A stretch of 64,000 bases of DNA from Diplosphaera chodatii (lineage: Eukaryota > Chlorophyta > Trebouxiophyceae > Prasiolales > Stichococcaceae): NCBI GenBank assembly GCA_032358165.1, contig JAALGY010000038.1, forward strand, positions 2,572,167 to 2,636,166, written 5' to 3'. The notes below the pieces were generated by a model. The model was not told the DNA's origin, ran no database searches, and saw only the letters and a program-made list of their open reading frames with translations. Every line of letters begins with the position of its first letter. Within the stretch, counting starts at the first letter, position 1. A program made the translations under genes and the position numbers. Below are positions 59,000-64,000 of this stretch, one piece after another.

Positions 59000-61900
59000 A
59001 TGGCATCCGCAGCGACGGCGTCGCAGCCGCAGGGCGCCGCGGTCGACGCGCGCGACCTGTCGGGCCTCGCCAAGACCATCTGGGGCCAGCAGGTGCACCT
59101 CATTTCATACAAACATTTCCGTGGACAACATCGCACCCTACAGCAGGCCCTTATGGCAGCATGTCTACCATGTGCATCGATCGGCATTGCTATGCCACTC
59201 AGTCTGGCTGTGGAATCAGCGTGCCCACACGGAAACAGTCATTCCGTTCCGCTGCGCAGGACCTGAAGCCTCGGTACTCGCAGCTGGCGGAGGACACGGA
59301 GGCGGACATCTGCGTGGTGGGCGGCGGCATCACCGGCCTCTCCATCGCATACAGCCTGCAGAAGAGCGGTGCGGCTGCTGGACACACTATTTTGGTAGTC
59401 GCTCATTCCATGGCTGACGGATCACCAACCTGCAGCGTTGTCCACAGCGCACAGAAGGGCAGTGAGCTGTTGCAGCAGACAGACCTTGGTAGACTCTGAT
59501 GACAGGACTCATCGGTGAGTAGCCCGGTGTTGCGTGCTGCATCAGCCCGATCTTACGGCCACGGTCAAGGCGAGGAGGCATGCAGTGCTTGCCGCCAGTG
59601 TGCAGTGCTTGCAGCCCAATGAGCCGCGGTGCAAGGCACATACTCACCCAAGTTGCATATGCCTGTGGACCCGCAGGCAAGAGCGTGGTGCTGATCGAGT
59701 CGCGGGCAATCGGGGCGGGGCAGACCGGCAAGGCGACCGGGGTGGCGCACCGCTGGTGGCTGGATTCTTTCCAGGAGGCCGAGTCCAAGATGGGCATTGA
59801 GAAGGCGACCGTGCTCGCCTCCAGCCTCAAGTGAGCGCCCTCTGCGAGTGTCCCATCTGCATCGAGGGTGTATGGACCTCAGCTGGCAGTAGCGTGCATT
59901 ATTGCAACGGTGGGGCATCTGCCGACAAGCAGCCATGCTGTTCATGCCTGCTTGCACGCAGCTGCTGGCTGTTGACGGCAACTGACACGCTGACTTCTGA
60001 GCTCTGAACTCTGCTTCAAACGCACAGGGCATGTGTGTACCGGGGCTTTGTGGCTCAGCAGCTGCTATGCCAGCTAAAGTTACCTGAGCGTGTGGCTTCT
60101 GATGTTTAAACTATTATCAGCATGCAGCTGCATGCACCCTGCAGGCGCGCCGTCGACTGGCTGGAGAAGACGGCCAAGGACAACGACATCAAGTGCGACT
60201 GGCAGCGGGTGCCCACCTACATGTTCCCGGCGGACCAGCAGCAGGACAGCCTCGCCTTCCTGGACAAGGAGCGGCAGGTGGGCGGGAAATTTTTCCCCTG
60301 CTATTCTTTCCCCTGCTAGTTCAGCAATGCTTTGATGATCATCAGCTCTGGCGCTCGTATGGAATCCTCCATCACCATGCCTGCTCCGGGTGCTGCACCT
60401 CATGCCCTACGGCGTTGCGTGTCCTCATGCTGAGTCGTTACGGGTGTTTGTGCCACAGGCAGCCCAGCGGGTCGGCCTGGATGACGTGGACTGGACAGAC
60501 CTGAAGGGGGACGGCAAGGCCGGCAACATCGGCAGGTACTGGAATGGGATCACAGATGTTTACACACCTTCCATCACAAGACGCATGCACCTGCCATGGA
60601 CTTGCAACCCAGGCCGTCAGCACGCCGCCTGCACTTCATGCAGATGAGCACAGGCCCACCAAGCAAGTGTCCCTCTGCTGCTGGAGCCTGCTGACCCTCC
60701 TGCTGCTTATGTCTGCAGGTGCCTGGAGATCCCGGGCAGCGCGCAGTTCCACCCGCTCAAGTTCGTGCACGGCCTGGCGGAGGCGTTTGTGAGCGCCGGC
60801 GGCCGCATCTTCGAGCAGACGCACATGGAGTCGCAGTCCCTGGGCGGCCACAAGGTGCCCGCCAGCTTGCGGATATGTCAATGCATTATACAACATGACG
60901 CTCATCTGCACGGCGTCCAGTCTAGCTGTCAAATTCGTCGGTTCACGGTTGACCATTGTAATGCCTGGGATCAGAGCCTGCTGACCTTTGTCATCTCACC
61001 CTGCCTGCGTATGGTCGCATGGTTCGTGCAGCCTGGCATGCGATGCTGCACCAATGCGCCAATGCCAAAGCAGTGGGGACTGCTGGGCATTTGCGTGTGT
61101 CCGCAGCGCGTTTGCCAGATCTTTCAGCCGCTGGATGCTAAGATGTCATGTGAGCAACTGGACTTTGATTAGCGCTGACGCCTGCGCTGCTGGCGCAGGT
61201 GCACACCCGGCACGGCCCCACCATCCACGCCGGCAAGGTGGTGATGGCGACCTTCATGCCGCTGGTCGCCAACCTGGCAGTTGTCTCCCGGCAGGTACGC
61301 CAACCGCAGCTGCACGCGTGTCAGTGCCCCGCTTGCCCTGCTGTTTTTCGTTGCGCCATTGTAGCCCGCGGTGCCAAGGTGTACATCTCACTCAAACTCA
61401 TTGCTGTTGCACACAGCGAGTCTGATCTGTGCCATGGCAGCTTGGCACCTGCATGTCCTGACAGCACCGCCATAGCTCCTGCGTTGTGCGGCTGATGCTG
61501 TGGTGTGAAGCTGCTGAATAGCCTCAGGGTATATATGTGTGTCGCAGGTGCCGGAGCGATACTATGTCGTGGCGCTGGAGCTGCCCGAGGTGCGCACAGG
61601 ATGGCCTGCATGCTGCAGGGAACCTCCACGCCTGGCTGATGCCCCACACATTTGTCTTCAGCTGCCGTCAGTGAGGTAAGCGCATGAAGCCGGCTGTATT
61701 CGTGTATGCATGCAGGGCGTGCAGGACGGCAACTTTGCGACCACTGAGCGGCCGCGGCACGAGGTGCGGCAGGCGGAGGTGGACGGCAAGCGCGTGCTGC
61801 TGGTCGCCGGCGAGAACCACCACCAGGGGTGAGAATTTGGGTCAACAAACAGGCTGCTAGTGTTGTACCCCTCGTTTTGTGACATGATGGTCTGCGGAAG

Positions 61901-63998
61901 TGCAAAGCATGGCCATGGCAGCGCAGGCATGCACCTGACCGGTGCATGCGTTGAGTTGTAGGCGACGCTCTGCACTGCAAGCCATGACTGTGTCACATAC
62001 TACTGCCTTGCTGCTCACATACCCTGGCTGCTTTGTGCATTACGCACGCCTGCATCGCGTCTGATGGGATGGCCCGCAACACTGTGAACCCTGCGCCGCA
62101 GGCAGGACTACGGCAAGAACCGGTGGGCGGACCTGGAGCAGTGGGCGCGCCAGCGCTGGCCGGCGGCCGGGCAGGTCACCCACCGCTGGAGCGGCACGGT
62201 GCGTTCTTTTGGGACAGCTCGGCACGAGGACAGCAGCCAGCATGCATGCTGCCAGCACTGCAGCAGACTCGTGCCGTCCCAGCGCAGATGGCAGGCGTGC
62301 AGGGCTGACAGCTCAGCGCGCTTCTCACTACACATGCCTGGACTTGATTCCTGCTGTACAGCAGCACGAATTGTCTGTCGTAATTTCTGCTTGGCTGCGA
62401 GTTGGGCTTGTACGTGCCTGCAGATGCTGCAGCCGGCGGAGAACATCCACCTGATCGGCGTGGACCCGCTGGACCCCACCCGCAGCACCTACGTCGCCAC
62501 CGGCGACTCTGGCCAGGTGCTGCTCATGACATATGGTGGAAGTAGGAGCTGTTCTGCACCTGGTACTTGGAGAATGCCAAGGCCGCCTGCTGTTGATGGT
62601 GCAGGTGCACCTCTCAACGGGCACGTCACTTTAATGTGAAAACATGCCCACGCTGGTGCTGTGCCTGTTCCGCAGTCAGCCACAATGGCGGCCACAGCAG
62701 CGGACGTGCTGACAGACGTGCTCAACGACCGCTCCAGCCCGTACGCAGATGTGCGCCACACTGGCTCATTTGGAGTACTGCCGTGCCTGGCTGTTCGGCT
62801 GCGTCAGATGCAGCAATGTTGCAGCTGGCGGCGCTCCTCACCGCTCGGCCTGCACTGCAGCATACAGAAACTGATCTGCTGATCTGCATCTGTGCTCACG
62901 TACGACTCTGCATCTGATGGCTGGCCCTGCTGCCCCCCGCGCAGCTGTTCAACCCGGAGCGGCTGCCGGGCATCAGGGACGTGCCCGGGCTGGCGGAGTA
63001 CGGCAAGGGCCTGGTGCAGGCGTACGCGCAGTACGTGCTGCCCAGCTTCGAGTCGGCGGAGGACCTGCAGCCGGGCGACGGCGCCGTCATGCAGAAGGTG
63101 GGCACTGCAGGGTGGCTTTTTGGTCAGGGTTTAGGGGTGCCATTGTAGTCAGACAGCAAAGACCTGCAGCTGGGCAATGACACCGTGATGCAGGAAGGTG
63201 GTTGTGCCTCTGCTGGCTTGAGAATGTACTGCTCTGTGCTCAATCTAGTCGTCATGCCTGAGTGGACAGCCTACTGCTCTTGCGTGCTGACACCTGCCTG
63301 CTCAGACTGTGCATAGTCGGGCACCCTCCTTGGCAGTGCTGCCAAACATGCCATGGACGGGGTTGCCTTCATGCACACTCTGTCTCTGTGCGTTGCTGAT
63401 TGTAACGACACTGCAGCAGCACATGCAGGTAGACGTGGCCACGAAATTGCAGCTGCTCTGGATGCGCTGTGCTGAGCTGCGGCGTGCATGTCGCAGGGCC
63501 CTCTGAAGGCGGCGGTGTACCGTGACGACAACGGCGACCTGCACAAGATGGCGGCCACCTGCACCCACCTGGGCTGCGTGGTACGCTTGATTCTGTACGC
63601 CAGTAAAGAAATATGCATATGCTTCATCACCCGTATGAGGCGCATTCTGAGCTGCTGTTGTAGTCGACACAGCCTAATCATGCAGGCTAGGAAGGATAGC
63701 ATGAGCTGCTGTCCGGGCTGCCAGTGCCATGCTGAGTGCTGTGGTGTGTGGACACAGGTCGCATGGAACCCGCATGAGAAGACGTGGGACTGCCCCTGCC
63801 ACGGCAGCTTCTACGACTGCAAGGGCCGCATCGTCCAGGTAACTGCAGCAACCCAATCTCCAGCCGTGTTGCTTCTGCGTGTTACCATATCTTGAAAGGA
63901 TGTTGCTGGTTGCGCGTGTCTCTTTCACATCCAAAGCACTGGTGTCTGGTGTTGTGCAGGGGCCGGCAGCCACCGACCTGAAGAGCCTCGACTGGTGA
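59000..63998 (+). CDS. FAD-dependent (DAO-type) oxidoreductase with C-terminal Rieske [2Fe-2S] domain
   Basis: Sixteen exons in one frame, 524 residues, complete two bases before the window ends: 59000-59092, 59260-59368, 59677-59830, 60145-60277, 60459-60535, 60719-60854, 61199-61294, 61548-61589, 61716-61828, 62102-62198, 62424-62516, 62676-62750, 62945-63097, 63497-63580, 63758-63838, 63960-63998. The dinucleotide-binding loop V51-GGGITG57 sits near the start (ICVVGGGITGLSIAYSL). ESRAIGAGQTGKATG follows, then the DAO-fold blocks FHPLKFVHGLAEAF and VLLVAGENHHQG. TYVATGDSGQ ends the FAD part. The Rieske ligands are C479-T-H481 and C497-PC-H500, with C484 and C499 placed as the usual disulfide pair. 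This layout resembles bacterial DadA-Rieske proteins such as the YhfW type. The substrate is unknown. Confidence 0.9.
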
Positions 63999-64000
63999 CT

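Overview
The window is a GC-rich, intron-dense nuclear segment from a green alga. I infer Chlorophyta, probably a coccoid trebouxiophyte-type lineage. Genes are broken into many short exons (30-512 bp) with good GT-AG sites, and a minority of introns use GC-AG. Proteins are typical of algae: a CesA-like GT2 synthase, plastid ABCI12/EcfT, PPSPPPP-rich secreted wall-type proteins, an alcohol-forming acyl-CoA reductase and an FCP1/CPL phosphatase. Telomere-like TTTAGGG copies occur in introns. No prokaryotic operon, insertion sequence or CRISPR array was seen. I built the gene models by hand from splice sites, reading-frame phase and family motifs; nothing was run through a database.

Layout. 1-5657 (-): VPS15/PIK3R4, running off the left edge. 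6509-7816 (+): PLPP6-like lipid phosphatase. 8235-11528 (+): FCP1-type CTD phosphatase with BRCT domain. 12253-22034 (+): a 33-exon gene whose single frame joins a CesA-like GT2 synthase to a GH9 endoglucanase-type domain. 22648-26105 (-): fatty acyl-CoA reductase (FAR), convergent with it. 26.1-39.4 kb: a duplicated block carrying two secreted PA14/Cys-rich/proline-rich paralogues on (-), with a broken copy of FAR exon 1 between them. 39767-44154 (-): EF-hand, membrane-anchored protein ending in a Hedgehog-type Hint module. 45743-48436 and upstream (-): ABCI12/EcfT. About 49394-54352 (+): SAM methyltransferase continuous in frame with riboflavin kinase. 55.25-56.33 kb (+): degenerate copy of that methyltransferase. 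57324-57667 (+): tail of an unrecognised gene. 59000-63998 (+): FAD oxidoreductase with a C-terminal Rieske domain.

The most interesting object is the GT2-GH9 fusion. It is the layout expected of a cellulose synthase carrying its own endoglucanase, analogous to bacterial bcsA plus cellulase operons and to tunicate CesA-GH6 fusions. The GH9 part seems to have lost its general-acid Glu and its paired active-site His, so it may be a non-catalytic glucan-handling domain. Other items worth checking are the methyltransferase-riboflavin kinase fusion, the Hint protein, the seven GC-AG introns, and the duplicated surface-protein block with its pseudogene scar.

Several genes plausibly act at membranes and the cell surface (GT2-GH9, FAR, PA14 proteins, Hint protein, lipid phosphatase). 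The others are housekeeping genes with no evident functional link. Weakest points: the 5' exons of ABCI12, the methyltransferase gene and the PA14 paralogues, and some internal junctions of those paralogues.
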